A DNA stretch of 64,000 nucleotides from Isochrysis galbana (lineage: Eukaryota; Haptophyta; Isochrysidales; Isochrysidaceae), in the NCBI GenBank assembly GCA_018136815.1, contig CM030936.1, positions 5,121,774-5,185,773 of the forward strand, read 5' to 3'. Below the pieces are notes generated by a model. That model saw nothing but the letters and a program-made list of their open reading frames with translations, was not told the origin of the DNA and searched no databases. Below are positions 52,913 through 63,618 of this stretch, in pieces. The translations under genes and the position numbers were made by a program. Numbering within the stretch: position 1 is the stretch's first letter; every line of letters starts with the position of its first letter.

Positions 52913-53760
52913 TCACATTGTGCACGCCGTGCGTGGGCACGGCGCGATGTGCATAGGCCCCCCCGCGGGGGCGCCGTGCGTGCGCATAGCAACTTCCAAG
53001 AAGGTGCACGCCGTGCGTTCACTCTTTCCGCGGGCTGGGTCTTTTGCGGCGGCCTCGGCGTCCTCGTCTGCCTCGGCGTCCTCGTCTGCGTCCTCGTCTG
53101 CCTCGGCGTCCTCGTCGTCTTCGTCCTCTTGCACGGACTCTGCAGCTTCGTCTTCTTGCCCGGACTCGGCATCTTGTTCCACCGCATCATCTGCGCGGCG
53201 AGGTGCACCCTCTGCGCGGTGATCAGCGCCAGCACCGGTGTGACTTGCGCCTCTTGTCCGCTTGCAGAAATGAGGCAACTGCTTCTTCACTCACGGCGTC
53301 ACCACGTTCAAGCGAAGCCAAAAGGGCCGCGGCGTGGTCAGCCTTCTTCATTCTTCATCTGGGCGGGTGCCCTTTGCCCTCGAACTCGAAGATGATCGAG
53401 GAGCTGCGCCTTGGTCAGCTTGTCAACGTCGCTCATGTCGAGAGATGCCCATGAGTTCACTGCCGCCGCCAAGTTTTGGGGCGCAAGGGCTCTACTTGTT
53501 GGGCCTAGGCGAGAGGGAGACTGCTGTTTCTGCTGCGCCCCCTCAGCACCTGCACCATCGGCGACGTCATCACCCTCCTCGCCATCCTCGTCGTCCTCGT
53601 CAACAGACTCACCATCACCATCACCATCGTCGTCGTGGTTGCGGAGCATGCAGTCGTCCTCATTGTCAGAAGGGAGCAGCTCACGCTCCTCTTCGTCCGA
53701 GTCCAAGACTCTCTCGCCCTCGGGCTCAACGAGGGTTGCTGCCTCATCGCCGCTTGCCAT
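52913..53760 (-). CDS. Acidic SAP-domain protein
   Basis: ATG at 53760 opens a highly acidic N-terminus (DSDEEERELLPSDNEDD, DEDDEDGEEGDDVADG) followed by a SAP motif, DVDKLTKAQLLDHLRVRG. After PAQMKNEE the frame changes: the second SAP helix appears in another frame (KADHAAALLASLERG), followed by a good donor-like GTGAGT, and then an acidic repeat tail in a third frame (EDEDDEDAEADEDADEDAEA) ending inside the R8 satellite. One or two very short introns, or small indels, must lie between; I could not place them. SAP domains bind scaffold/AT-rich DNA or act in RNA processing, so a nuclear role is inferred. A poly(G) run of about 40 nt lies just upstream (53807-53850). Confidence 0.55.
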
Positions 53761-54817
53761 CGGAGAGGTGGGGTGGGGGGTGGGCGGGGTGGGGGCGGGG
53801 GAGGGCGCGCGCGCGGGGGGGGGGGGGGGGGGGGCGGGGGGGGGGGGGGGAAACGGATATTTGAGTTGCTTTTGTCACATTTTCCTGCCTGCCTATTCTC
53901 TTACACGCCCCTCCTCCCTTTGCCCGACTCGAAACAAAAACCTGGGCGAAGCACTTATTTTGGTGCTTCCCCCCGGCAGTAAGGAGTTAAAGTACCCGGA
54001 GGGTGTCCGGCGCCACAATTTCCCGACGCGCCGTGTGCCCCTGGCCGCCGCCCCGCCGCCGCCCCCCCTCCCCTTTCCTCCTTCCCCCTTCTCTTATCCC
54101 GCCATAGAGGGCGTTATTGACGTGACCGGAGGGTGTCATGCCCACCATTTTCCGACCTGTGCACCCGGCCTCTCCCCTCCCTCCCCCTATCTCGTCGCGT
54201 GGGAGGGTGGGAGAGAAGAGCGAGAGAGAGAGAGGGGGGGGGAGAAGGGAAGAGAGGGCGGGAGGGCAGCGATGTACCTTTATCCACGGGAAGAGAGTAC
54301 TGAGAAGAGAGAGATAAGCCGCCGACGGCGCGCTGCTGCGCAGTTCGCTCGCATGGAGAGGAGAAGGAGAAGGGAGACCCAGAGAGAGTAGGTCTGCGGG
54401 AAAAAAAGATAGAGTATCCGTGGATTCAAGTGAAAGGGCGGAAAGAGCAGCGACGGGAGTGGAGGAGAGGCTCAGTAAGAAAAAGTCTTCAGTAAAGTGG
54501 AGCGGAGGGCGAGAAGAGGGAGATAGCTCTTTGAGAGGGATGGGGGAGAATAGAGAGTTCTAGGAGTTGGGGGAGGGGGCCGGGGCGGGCTGGCGGGCCG
54601 GGGGGGGGGGCGCTGGTGGGAGAAAGAGGGAGAAGAGTGAAGCGAGAAGAGACAAGAGCGAATAGCGAACAGGAAAGAGAGAGAAGCGAGAAGCGAGAAG
54701 AGAGAGATAGGAGAGATAGAGACAGAGGCCGAGAGAGAGGAAGAGAAAGACTGAGAGAGAGAGAAGAGAGAGAGAGAGGGCGTCCTCGCCGCGAGTCGTG
54801 GCGCGCGAGGCCGCGCG
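53761..54817. promoter_or_regulatory. Divergent promoter interval between SAP and LETM1 genes, low complexity
   Basis: The two genes diverge here. Poly(G) at 53807-53850 lies near the SAP start. 54200-54460 and 54600-54790 are GA-rich tracts, the second ending in (GA)n directly before the LETM1 ATG. The long frames on both strands are compositional. Confidence 0.45.
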
Positions 54818-57641
54818 ATGCTCCGCGTCGTGCTGCCGCGCGCGCGGCTGCTCGGCCGGCTGCGCCCGAGCATCGAGACACAGCGGGTCGCCACACTCCG
54901 CTCGCTCGCGCCCCGTCGCATCCCCGCCCTACACTGCCGCGCGCTCTGCTCCTCTCCCGGTCCTCCGACGGTGAAGAAGGAGGCGGAGCGCACTGCAGGC
55001 CCTCCTGTCCGCTGGACGCCGCAGTGGGCATGGGAGCTGACGCGCGAGACGGTGCTGCACTACTGGCACGGAACCAAGCTCCTCGCTGCTGATACCAAGA
55101 TCGCCTCGCAGCTGCTGATGCGCATGCTGCGCGGCCGCACGCTCTCGAGGCGCGAGCACAACCTGCTCGTGCGAGTGCTCGCAGACCTGCTGCGCGTCAT
55201 CCCGCTCGCTTTCTTCGTACTCGTGCCCTTCATGGAGTTCGCGCTTCCGTTTGCCATACGCCTCTTTCCAAATCTGCTCCCTTCCACCTTTGAGGAGGGG
55301 CATGTGCGCGAGGAGAAGCGGATGAGGCTGCTCAAGGTGCGCTTGCGTGTCGCACAGGTTCTCGAGCATACGCTTGAGGAACGGGCAAAGGACGTGAGCC
55401 GGCAGGCCAAGGCCAAGGCTGAGGCGGACCTTGCGACACCCCACGGTAGCGCACTCGAGCTCCGCGACTTCATGCGCCGCATCCGCGAGGGCGGTGAGGC
55501 CGTCACACGTATGTTCCGCCACTCCCGCCCTATGCCGCCCCCCTGCGATGGGCACGCCCTGTCCCCACGCGCGCACCTTGGCGGCGCGCAGCTGCGTGCG
55601 ACCCCTGCACTCCCTCTTCTTTGCCAACCCCTCTTCTTCACACGCGCGCAAACAGGCGAGGAGACGCTCAAGATGATGGCACTTTTTAAGGATCACTTGA
55701 CACTCGACGTCATGACTCGACGCCAGCTCGTCTCCCTATGCGAGTTCTTGGGGCTCCGGGCCTTCGCACCCGACCCGGTCCTGCGCTTCCAGCTGCGCAC
55801 CAAGCTGCGCCAGCTGCGTAATGATGATAAGGACATCATGTGGGAAGGGGTAGAGTCGCTCTCAAGCGAGGAGCTTCGGGCTGCGCTTCGCGCACGCGGC
55901 ATGCCGACTCGCAATCTTGACGACAAGCAAATGCAAGATGTGCTGCGGGAGTGGGTGCAGCTCTCGCAGAACCAAGAGATACCCTCGTGCTTGCTCCTGC
56001 TCTCAAATGTCTTCCGCTTCGCGCGCGTGCGCGACTACCAAGAAGTTTCTGGTCAGCCCGTCAAGGTGCGATGCGCGTGGATGCCCCGTCGCTCCCCGCG
56101 CGCCGGGGGTGGCTCGCGGGGCCATGCTATGAACGCCCTCTTGAGAGCCTATGGACGAAAAAGAGCGGCGCCCCACTCCTTACCTCCATCACAGGTGCTC
56201 GGCCCTGGCGAGGGGGTGCCTGCGCTACCGAAACCGACACTGCGCGCGGACCCCGTTCTCGACCACAACGCGGCGCGCACGGCTTTGTCATCCATCTCAG
56301 AAGGCATCATCGACTCGGCCATCGCCGAGGTGCATCGCTTTCCAATAGTGGCCTGCACCAGTCCAATCATCGCGCTCGGTGCCACCCCCGCCTGTCGACT
56401 GCGGGCATAAAGCTGACCTCTCTCATGCTTGCCTGCCGCTGTGTGTCCGGGCTCAGTCAAAGGAGGCTCTGTCGCCAAAGGAAGCGCTTGCAGCGCTCGA
56501 GCGTGAGCGCCTCCTAGTGGAAGAAGAGCGGAAACTCAAGAAGGAATACGCAGAGAAGCGCGAAGTGCAGGCAGCCGAAGAAGCCATCGCGGACGCCTTC
56601 GCCAAAGAGGCGCAGGAGGTTGCTGACGGCGCAACATCCGCGGCAGCCGTCGAGGCGGAAGTGGTGGCGCGGCTTTCTCGCGAGCAAGTGCGCGAGATCG
56701 CGCATGCAGTGGGCACTCTTTCAGCCAAGTCGGCGCTCGAAGAGGAGAGGAACGAGATGTCTGCACTCGAGGCTGAGAGATTGTCCGCCGCGACGTCCAT
56801 TGAGGCGGCCAAGCTGCAAACCTATCAGGTGCGTCTCAGAGGGATGCTCGGTCTCAGCCTTGTCTGGTGTGGTCTCCGCACGGGCCGCGGTCCTTGACCG
56901 GGGACCCTCATAAGCGAGAGGAAGACGGCCGGTCCCAAGGAGCAGCCCCCGATCGGATAATGGCAGCACCTCCTCCTTTCGATCATCCTACGATGCTCGC
57001 GCATGACCCGACCACTTAGCGCGACCGTGCATCCCTTGTCATCCCCAAAGGTGCGCATGCTCGATTCTCGAGTTCGACGAATGATGGAGACTCTCAAGAC
57101 AGAGATCGAAGAGGCGGATGGATCCGTCGGGGCCACCTTCAAGTCGCTCGACCTGGACGGTGATGGTGTTCTCTCGCGCGAGGAACTCATGCAAGCCATT
57201 GAGGCGATGAATGAGAAGCGAAGGCCTCAGGCGGAGCAGATGAAGCAGGTTCGTGGCTACGGCGAGCGCGCCCAGTGGCGGGTGCCAGTTGAGGTTCGAC
57301 CACCTCGCGCAGATGGATTGCCGTGAGCAACCGCTGAGCCGAGGTCCATGCGCACCTTTGGCTCATCGAATGCACGCTGGTACACCGAGGGATGCTATGA
57401 GCAGCCCACTTCTTGCGAGACGCGAGCTTGCCATGCGGAACCCTCACTTTGCCTTGAGACCCTCGCGCCCCCATTATAAAATCTCTAGGTACTGGAACAG
57501 CTCGATCCCGATTCTGACGGCAAGATTCAATTGTCGGATCTACGGACGTTGATGTTCGAGATGGAGCTTCGCGACGTCGAGGACGATTTAATCCGAAAGC
57601 AGCAAGCCGAGGCAGGCACGGAGACGGGGACGAACAACTAG
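54818..57641 (+). CDS. LETM1: LETM1-type mitochondrial inner-membrane protein with EF-hands
   Basis: Six exons: 54818-55508, 55656-56065, 56195-56329, 56457-56828, 57051-57248, 57489-57641; all introns GT-AG, 127-240 nt, the last four joints in phase 0. Product about 652 aa. The N-terminus is Arg-rich with no acids (MLRVVLPRARLLGRLRP), a mitochondrial presequence. The LETM1 membrane segment reads RVIPLAFFVLVPFMEFALPF, then LFPNLLPSTF. The ribosome-binding-like LETM1 domain follows (LFKDHLTLDVMTRRQLVSLC, LRFQLRTKLRQLRNDDKDI, EELRAALRARGM). Exon 4 is a coiled coil. Two EF-hands follow: DLDGDGVLSREEL (exon 5, full set of ligands) and DPDSDGKIQLSDL (exon 6). Role: mitochondrial K+/H+ (or Ca2+/H+) exchange and volume control. 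Confidence 0.95.
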
Positions 57642-58626
57642 GCTGCAATTCGACTTGCGCTGGGGCGAGTGGCATAGGCCCACATCCTCATAATCCGGCC
57701 TTGGGCGATGGCCGCTTAGGGCCATACCATTCGAGGGAGAGCCGATAGGTCGCCTCGCCCCCCTTGTTTACCCTCTTGCGCGCCGTCTCGTCCTTCGTCC
57801 ATGGTGAGTATGTGGCTCAGATGGCTCATCCTGTTGGGTTTGCCAAATCCTCTCCAACGCTGGGCGCAGGGATCTAGGATGGCTGAGCGCTGCCAATTAG
57901 TTGGACAGTCGGATATACTCCAATCATTTTGGCACCTTTGCCAGTCAGCGGCGGCAATGGCCACAGGCAGCCAAGCATGCAACGGAAATCCCCGGCGCTC
58001 AATGTGCATGTGTGCGTGTGATGTGTTTGATGGTGCCGCACGCGCTAATTTGTGCTATCTTCAATCAGCCGCATGTGCTAGTCAGACATGGCGAGGCCCA
58101 TCGGCACATTGTGGCATGGACGAAGACTGCGAATCTGATAGGAAGCTGCATTGGAGCGCCCCGTGGTGTTGGCTGCCACTATTTCCTTCGGATCTGGTTT
58201 GCAGTTGCGTTCATGTGGTGGGATGTAAGCATGCATGTGTGACGGAAAGAGCATGCCGTTTGTTTCGCGGTACGTGCCATGATGAATCGTGTGCGTGTGC
58301 TGCGTTTTCGTCTAGGATCGGGTGGTTGATAATTAAATTAAATTATTAATGTTATATCCTAATCCTAGCCAACCCCACTAGCTAATTGGACACATTTTTT
58401 CAGTCCCGGAATCCCGCCATGCCTGACGAGCCGGGTGTCCGAGTGGTACCGGGGGGAGGGGGCACTGCCCCCTCCCCTCGATATTTGTCCTCCCCCCAGT
58501 GCACGCACCGACCCTGCGCACCTCAGCACACCCTCTCCTCGAGGCCACGCTGGGGGAAAACCCCTTTCGGGTAAAACAACGCAGGGGGGGGGGCGGGGGG
58601 CACTCGTGAGTCTAGGGGTCCAGAGC
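57642..58626. other. Intergenic, no gene recognised
   Basis: 3' flank of LETM1. A 182-codon plus frame (57801-58349) has biased Cys/Trp content and no domain, so it is not called. 58325-58350 is AATTAAATTAAATTATTAAT. 58440-58510 is C/G-rich. Confidence 0.35.
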
Positions 58627-58752
58627 GCGCTAATGTCGCATTCATCTTAGATGATGCGATTTCCAGGCTCTTGTTTCCAGGTCCTTCGCCGTGCGGCCAC
58701 ACGGTGAAGCTCAGGTACATCTAGGTTGGTAGGGTTCGTCCCTAGCGATCTA
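58627..58752 (-). repeat. R7 repeat, copy 2
   Basis: Reverse-complement match to 28333-28451, including GGACGAACCCTACCAACCTA and GTGTGGCCGCACGGCGAAGG. Confidence 0.65.
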
Positions 58753-59810
58753 GAATTCGAGTTCTTGTTTTGTTCCTTCTAGCCTGTCTGTCAGGTGTCA
58801 GGTCTAGATTATAGGTTTCCTCCTTTCGGGTAATCTTGACTCAAAGGAGCCAGGTCGCCTGTCGCTCGCTGCGCGCTTATCTCAGGCTCTCGGGGCGCCT
58901 TCAGGATGCTTATTTAGCTTCTTGCAAGGGTTGTCGTTTCTTGTTGGGTTCCGGTTCTTTCTTGGGACTTGCTAACTTTCGTTGTCGTCCAGGCCTGTTC
59001 TTTGTAGGTTCTGCTTGGCCTGATTAGGGTTTCGTTGCCTTCCCGCGTTTGGCGTTCGCGTTGGCGTTCGGAAATTTCCTCTCACATTCCTTAGGTCCGC
59101 TACCCTTGGCTTGTAGGTCCTTGCTTCTTTCTTCTCGGTCAAGGTTTTGGCGAGCGAGTCGGTTGCTCTACCCGCTCGAGATGTGAGGTTTAATTTGCCA
59201 TCTCCCCTTGGAGATCAGTGTAGGTTCGCTTCCTAGGTGAGGGAATCTTTCCCCTTGATGCAAGTTACATGCAAGCCCTTGGCCCCTTTGGTGTGTCTTC
59301 CCCTTAGTTGCTACTCAGGGTTGTTCGTTAGAAGCGTCTAGAAGGTTCACGCTCAACGGCAAGATTTCTTCTGTCGCAAAGATATCTCGTTGCGATCTGT
59401 ATCCGAAGTGATCGCCGCGGTCGCGCGACATGACGCTCCCCTTCGGACTCTCCGCTACGTGGGAAGTTACAACGGAGACACGCTCCGGCCGTCGCTGCGG
59501 AGTCTCTCTCTCTCTCTCGCTCTCTCTCTCCGTCTCTCGCGACGTGTTTGGGTTGTCGGTGATTTGGGGGCGCGGTTGCTTGATAATTTGCTTGGTTTGG
59601 GTGAATGATTCCGGTGTGTTCGTGAGGCGGTGTATCCTGTTGTCCCCAGCTTCGTTGTCCGTCGTTGTTCGCTGCGTCGCTGCACTCTAGCAGCCTAGGC
59701 TCCCTCCCTGAGGGAAGAGTTCTTTGTAGGTCTAACAATCTCTTACAATCCAACACTCTAGGGCCACTAGGAGCGCCTCGCCGCCCCACCGCCTGTTGTA
59801 TTCCTGCCCA
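58753..59810. other. Repeat-like intergenic DNA, no gene recognised
   Basis: Many TTCCTAGGT/GCTTGCAAGG-type words and a (TC)n tract at 59500-59540. A 283-codon minus frame (59328-60179) runs through this block and the R3 copy but shows no domain and is rejected as a gene. Confidence 0.35.
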
Positions 59811-60165
59811 TCTGAAGGCTGTAGGCATGAATATTCGTGTAAGGTACGCGCTCACAATTACAATTGAACAGTTCCCCGTGTTGCCACTGACGCACAAGAC
59901 ACACAGATTCGGATTCCCCATGGTCTCAAGTCCAGGTTTGCAGGTTTTGGTCTCGAAATTTGCGATTCGAATTTTGTTTTTGCTGTTACTATAATTGTTG
60001 GCTCGTTTAAGGTAATAAACCGGCATGACTTCGACTTCTCGTTCTGCAGTCGCTCTGCGAGACTCTCTCTCTCTCTCTCTCCGTCCGCCTCTCCTCGGCC
60101 GACGGCAAGAAGATTCGTCCAAAACATTCTCCGGTCCCAAGATATCTCGTGGGGGGTCTCTCCGC
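59811..60165 (-). repeat. R3 repeat, copy 2
   Basis: Inverted relative to 52170-52526 and colinear with it over about 340 bp, including CTGAAGGCTGTAGGCATGAA at one end and CATTCTCCGGTCCCAAGATA at the other. It abuts R1 copy E. Confidence 0.8.
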
Positions 60166-60375
60166 GCTCCGCAGGCCACGACGGGCTAGGGCGGGCGAGT
60201 CAAGCGGGCCTGTGGGGAAAGGAATGGGTCAGCAGGGCTGTGTGCTCCTGGCAAGCCATCAAGCGTGCCAGGAGCCAAGAGAGTGGGTGGTTCCTCCCCC
60301 ATGGCAGGGGAGGAGGGAGGAGTGGAGAGAGAGGGGGGCTCGTCCCCCCCCATGGGCCATGGGCGAACTAAGTAA
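60166..60375 (+). repeat. R1 family repeat, copy E
   Basis: About 210 bp of the R1 3' half, with the conserved hairpin at 60245-60274, ending GGGCGAACTAAGTAAGTATG, a variant of the usual AAGTATAAACTTAG terminus. It is 5'-truncated against R3. Confidence 0.7.
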
Positions 60376-60559
60376 GTATGAGATACAAGAGTTAGAGGAC
60401 TACTAGGAAATGCCACGGCTAGGCGGCTAGGTACTGATTTGTCGGACGAGGTAGCGAGGTAGCAGCAGTCGTGATGCGTGATGTGTGATGTGCGACATGC
60501 AAGTGCCGGGTACTAAGTACTAAGTATCAAATTTCAAATGTAGGTGTGTGTATGTGAAA

Positions 60560-61146
60560 ATGAAAACTGCAGCAGCTAAAAACTTCTTAATATTCTCGCC
60601 GCGCACGCGACTCTGCACTCTAACAATTGCAGCCTCGCCCGCCGCTCTCATCCCCCCTTCACCTGCCTTGCGGCCCGTCCCTCGTGCGCTACCCAGGGGC
60701 TGGGTGTATGGGGTTTCCTGCAGCAGACGGTGTGCACCGATCCCCGGTGGGTTTTTTCCACTCCTTCCTCCTGTACCATCGGGCTATCGGTTTCTATATT
60801 GCTTCTTTTTGAACCTAGGAGATGGGCGGCGTGCCTCCGTGTTTCCGGGGGTTGAGGCAGGGCGGGTGGGTGAAGCGTCGCGACGGCTTATGCGCGGTTA
60901 AGCTAGCTTTTCCGTTAGTTGGAGTGCATTGGCTATTGCGGCCAGGTTGCCGCCTAACATCAGTGTGCCTTTGTCGTTGAATGTAAAGACGGGTGTGCAA
61001 AGCTCGCGCGGGGACTTGAGTTTCGGTTTTCTCCCTTGTGAGGCTTTGCTAGTGCGTGCGGTCGAGGACTTGTCTGGGGGGGGGGAGCCCTCTGGCGAGG
61101 ATCGTAAATCTGCTAAGGGTTTTTTCGATGAAAACTGCAGCAGCTA
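60560..61146. mobile_element. 549-bp insertion with 19-bp target duplication
   Basis: ATGAAAACTGCAGCAGCTA occurs at 60560-60578 and 61128-61146, flanking a 549-bp segment. The interior has a T-rich stretch (GGGTTTTTTCCACTCC) and a plus frame in its right half (ALAIAARLPPNISVPLSLNV) but no recognised domain and no clear poly(A). The long duplication suggests a non-LTR-type insertion of a truncated element. Confidence 0.6.
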
Positions 61147-62262
61147 TATCTATAGACCAATAACAGGCTACAAGTGGTGGGAGATGATGGTGTATGTGAG
61201 GTAGGCGTAGACGTGTAACGGGCTCGAAAATCGAAAATACCGCGCGCGAGTGCTAGCGGTATTTATAGTTATAGCGCATCACTAGCAGATAGTTTGCGGG
61301 CGGATATTTGGGTAAATTGCCGGATATTTTGTTGATATTTTTGCTGGATATTTGGGTACGATTTGGTAGATATTTCTGCCAAGGCCAAGGCCTCCCCCCC
61401 CCCCCCCCCCCCTTTTCGGTATCCTCAAAGGGTCGCCGCTCCGGGCCCGCAGGGGGATCCCTCTCGTTTCCCTGTGCTACCCCCGAGTTCCCCTCCTTGT
61501 ATCTTGATCTTACCCATCCCGCCCCGTTAATTTGCCCTTGCGTGTTCCCGCGTTCCATTCCCTTGTCGCTATCCTTTTCCCTTTCGTCTTCCGTCCCGAT
61601 GTCCGACGTCCGTGACCCCCTGCCCTGTGATCCTCCCGCATGCTACGCCCCTCGATGTCCTGAGCCCCCGAGAGACCGAGAGACCGCCTGGCCCCACCGT
61701 GCCTCCTGTCCATACGTCCATACCCACGGCTTGCGCTCGGCGTCCCCTCGCCCTTCCTTGTCCCTCCCCACCCATGTTCATACCCTCCCTTGTCCCTCCC
61801 CACCCATGTTCATACAATGGCTGGTAAAGATCCACAGCTCCATCCACACTACCACCACTACCAACAGTGACCATTCGACGATGGAAAAGGGCAAGCATTT
61901 GGCATCAGGGATCGAATGGCAGCATCAATCGATGCCAAGGGCGAGCGGAGGAGGAGTCGAGGGCATCGGCGAGCGGCAAGCTAAGGAGAAATGAGTATAG
62001 GATAGATTCGCAGCATAGAGAGCTCGTATCTAAGAACCGCCAAGCGGCATTTACGACGATACGCGAGGGATGAGCGACGGGCAAGCGACGGGCAAGGTCG
62101 CGTGCTGGCAATAAAGATTACAAAGGGAGGCACGCCAAATGTTGTGAGGACTAGGTGTCACGTGTTGCAAGGGCCTCACAAAACAGCCATCTGACATCCG
62201 CTGAGAGGGCGGCAACACCAAATGACGGCCGTGCATTGGCCAGCCAGTAGACTTTGCCCTGA
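61147..62262. other. Intergenic: R4-like words, poly(C), CT-rich block, R11
   Basis: 61290-61385 has GGATATTTGGG words (R4-like). 61387-61412 is poly(C). 61757-61815 holds two tandem copies of a 33-bp unit CTTGTCCCTCCCCACCCATG.... 61805-61865 matches the R11 block at 46215-46275. The long plus frame here is Pro/Ser low complexity and is not called. Confidence 0.4.
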
Positions 62263-63618
62263 CTAGCTAGATGCGGTGGCGCCAGCAGCGATGGCGAGTG
62301 TGGCCATGGTTGCAGCAGCCACCGGCCCTGCCCGGCGTGAGGATGCGGCCAAGACACGCATCGGCACAGCAGGCCACGCCATACGCGGCAGATTGAGGCG
62401 CGATGACTCCCAGACTTTTCCCACGCGGCGCCTGCATCGACGTGCAGACTTAATGAGCGGCACGATGCGCGGCAACAAACGCAGCCTCTGTTCGAAGCGG
62501 TGCGCCTCCTCGCAATTGAGGCCCCCCCAAACGCGTGAGACGCGAGCGTCCCGCCAGTCGTACGTTGACAGAATCGGGTCGCGCAGCGAGGCGCGTCCGA
62601 GCACGTCGCGCTGCAGGATAGCGGTGGAAATGTGTAAGTGCAACGCAAATGTCCGATAGAACATAAACTCGTGCGGCTTCGCGCCCAGCACACATGGCGC
62701 TAGCAGGGCGGCCCCAAAGTAAGGTGCATCCGCATACGCGGTGGTGAAGCACATGTTCCAGCTGACATACATATTCTTCCACATGATGGGCTGTGGCAGT
62801 CGCATCTGTACAGCGCATCGGTGGTCGTCGGAGATGCTTGCCGCACCCGCGCTGCCTGGCCGAGCAGCGCTCAAAGCAAGGCCCGCCGCCGCATTGTGGT
62901 GGTGACCACGGCGGGAGTCCTGGAGAACCGCCTCAAGGATGTTGAATGGCAACCCGATGTGGCCAAAGTTGGGCGGCAGCGGCCGCCTTCGCAACCTATG
63001 CTCCGCGAATCGCTCGAGAGTGATGTCGACAGTGGTCAGCTTCGCCACCTCGAACCAGTTGAGCGCACTGTGCCAGTTGGGGCGTGAGCGGACCGCGTGG
63101 CGCATGTGGCAGTAGACCTGCTCAGCGAGCGCCGGGTCCTCGGTCACGGCTCCGGTCACCAGGTGGAGGAGCAGGCAATAGTGCACCAACCGGTAGATCT
63201 CTGCATCCAGTCCCTCTAGCCTCAAGTGCTCCACGCCGAGCCGCCTTGCTAGCTTGCACAGGAGCGGGTTTTGTGCGGCGAGTTCTGCGATCTCATCAAC
63301 AAACTCGCTCAGGCTCTCCGGTGCCGCGCTTGATGCTCCGGAGGCACCGTGGAAGAGGCGATGCGGGAGCGCACGAACGAGAGGTTCGCATGTGTCGAGG
63401 CTAGTCTCGGCGAGCAGCGCGGCGAGCGTGGCTCTGTCGGGCGTGAGCGATGGCGCGGGAGCGGCTGAGCGGAGGCAGCGGTGGACTTGCCCAGAGAGGA
63501 TGAGGATGGGCGAGGCGCCCAGAGCGCGCATGCGTGCGGCACGTACGCGTGCACCCAGCGCGCGCGCACACACACTCTCTCCCACCCTCACTCTTTCGCG
63601 CTGCCCCGCACCCCCCAC
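62263..63618 (-). CDS. Unrecognised protein, single exon
   Basis: A 451-codon frame; a better start may be the internal Met at 63531 (MRALGASPILILSGQVHRCL), giving 422 aa and a presequence-like N-terminus. Composition is Ala/Leu/Arg-rich. The middle is helical with well-spaced aromatic residues (EIYRLVHYCLLLHLVTGAV, RPNWHSALNWFEVAKLTTVD). The second half has MWKNMYVSWNMCFTTAYADA and HEFMFYRTFALHLHISTAIL. There is a small hydrophobic Ala-rich C-terminus. GC-rich codon use and lack of stops over 1.3 kb suggest a real gene. I do not recognise the family. An AG-rich tract lies upstream on its coding strand. Confidence 0.5.
   Translation of the reverse strand: MGGAGQRERVRVGESVCARALGARVRAARMRALGASPILILSGQVHRCLRSAAPAPSLTPDRATLAALLAETSLDTCEPLVRALPHRLFHGASGASSAAPESLSEFVDEIAELAAQNPLLCKLARRLGVEHLRLEGLDAEIYRLVHYCLLLHLVTGAVTEDPALAEQVYCHMRHAVRSRPNWHSALNWFEVAKLTTVDITLERFAEHRLRRRPLPPNFGHIGLPFNILEAVLQDSRRGHHHNAAAGLALSAARPGSAGAASISDDHRCAVQMRLPQPIMWKNMYVSWNMCFTTAYADAPYFGAALLAPCVLGAKPHEFMFYRTFALHLHISTAILQRDVLGRASLRDPILSTYDWRDARVSRVWGGLNCEEAHRFEQRLRLLPRIVPLIKSARRCRRRVGKVWESSRLNLPRMAWPAVPMRVLAASSRRAGPVAAATMATLAIAAGATASS

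Larger units (their letters stand above)
51265..53020. repeat. R8 satellite array, about 164-bp unit, split by a hAT element
   Basis: Units begin near 51265 (diverged), 51402, 51566 and 52921. Shared words: GCACGCCGTGCATGGGCACG, CCCCCCGCGGAGACGCCGTG, CCCACAACTACG, TTTCTTTACGCAGC, ATGACTTGCAATCACAT. The unit that starts at 51566 is interrupted at its CCCACAAC by the hAT insertion (51675-52847) and resumes at 52848. The last unit overlaps the 3' end of the SAP-domain gene. Confidence 0.8.

Noticed and set aside
53412-54391. 326-codon plus-strand frame
   Set aside because: Antisense to the SAP gene and then purine-rich filler; Ser/Gly homopolymers only.
57801-58349. 182-codon plus-strand frame with many Cys
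   Set aside because: Biased composition from TGTG/GCATG-rich DNA, no domain, and overlapping frames of equal length.
58430-58760. tRNA-like A- and B-box wording (GTGTCCGAGTGGT; GGTTCGTCCC)
   Set aside because: No cloverleaf could be drawn and the boxes are about 300 bp apart. No convincing tRNA or rRNA gene was found anywhere.
59328-60179. 283-codon open frame on the minus strand
   Set aside because: It runs through the R3 repeat and a (GA)n tract, has Arg/Glu/Thr low complexity and shows no domain; the same repeat elsewhere does not keep the frame.
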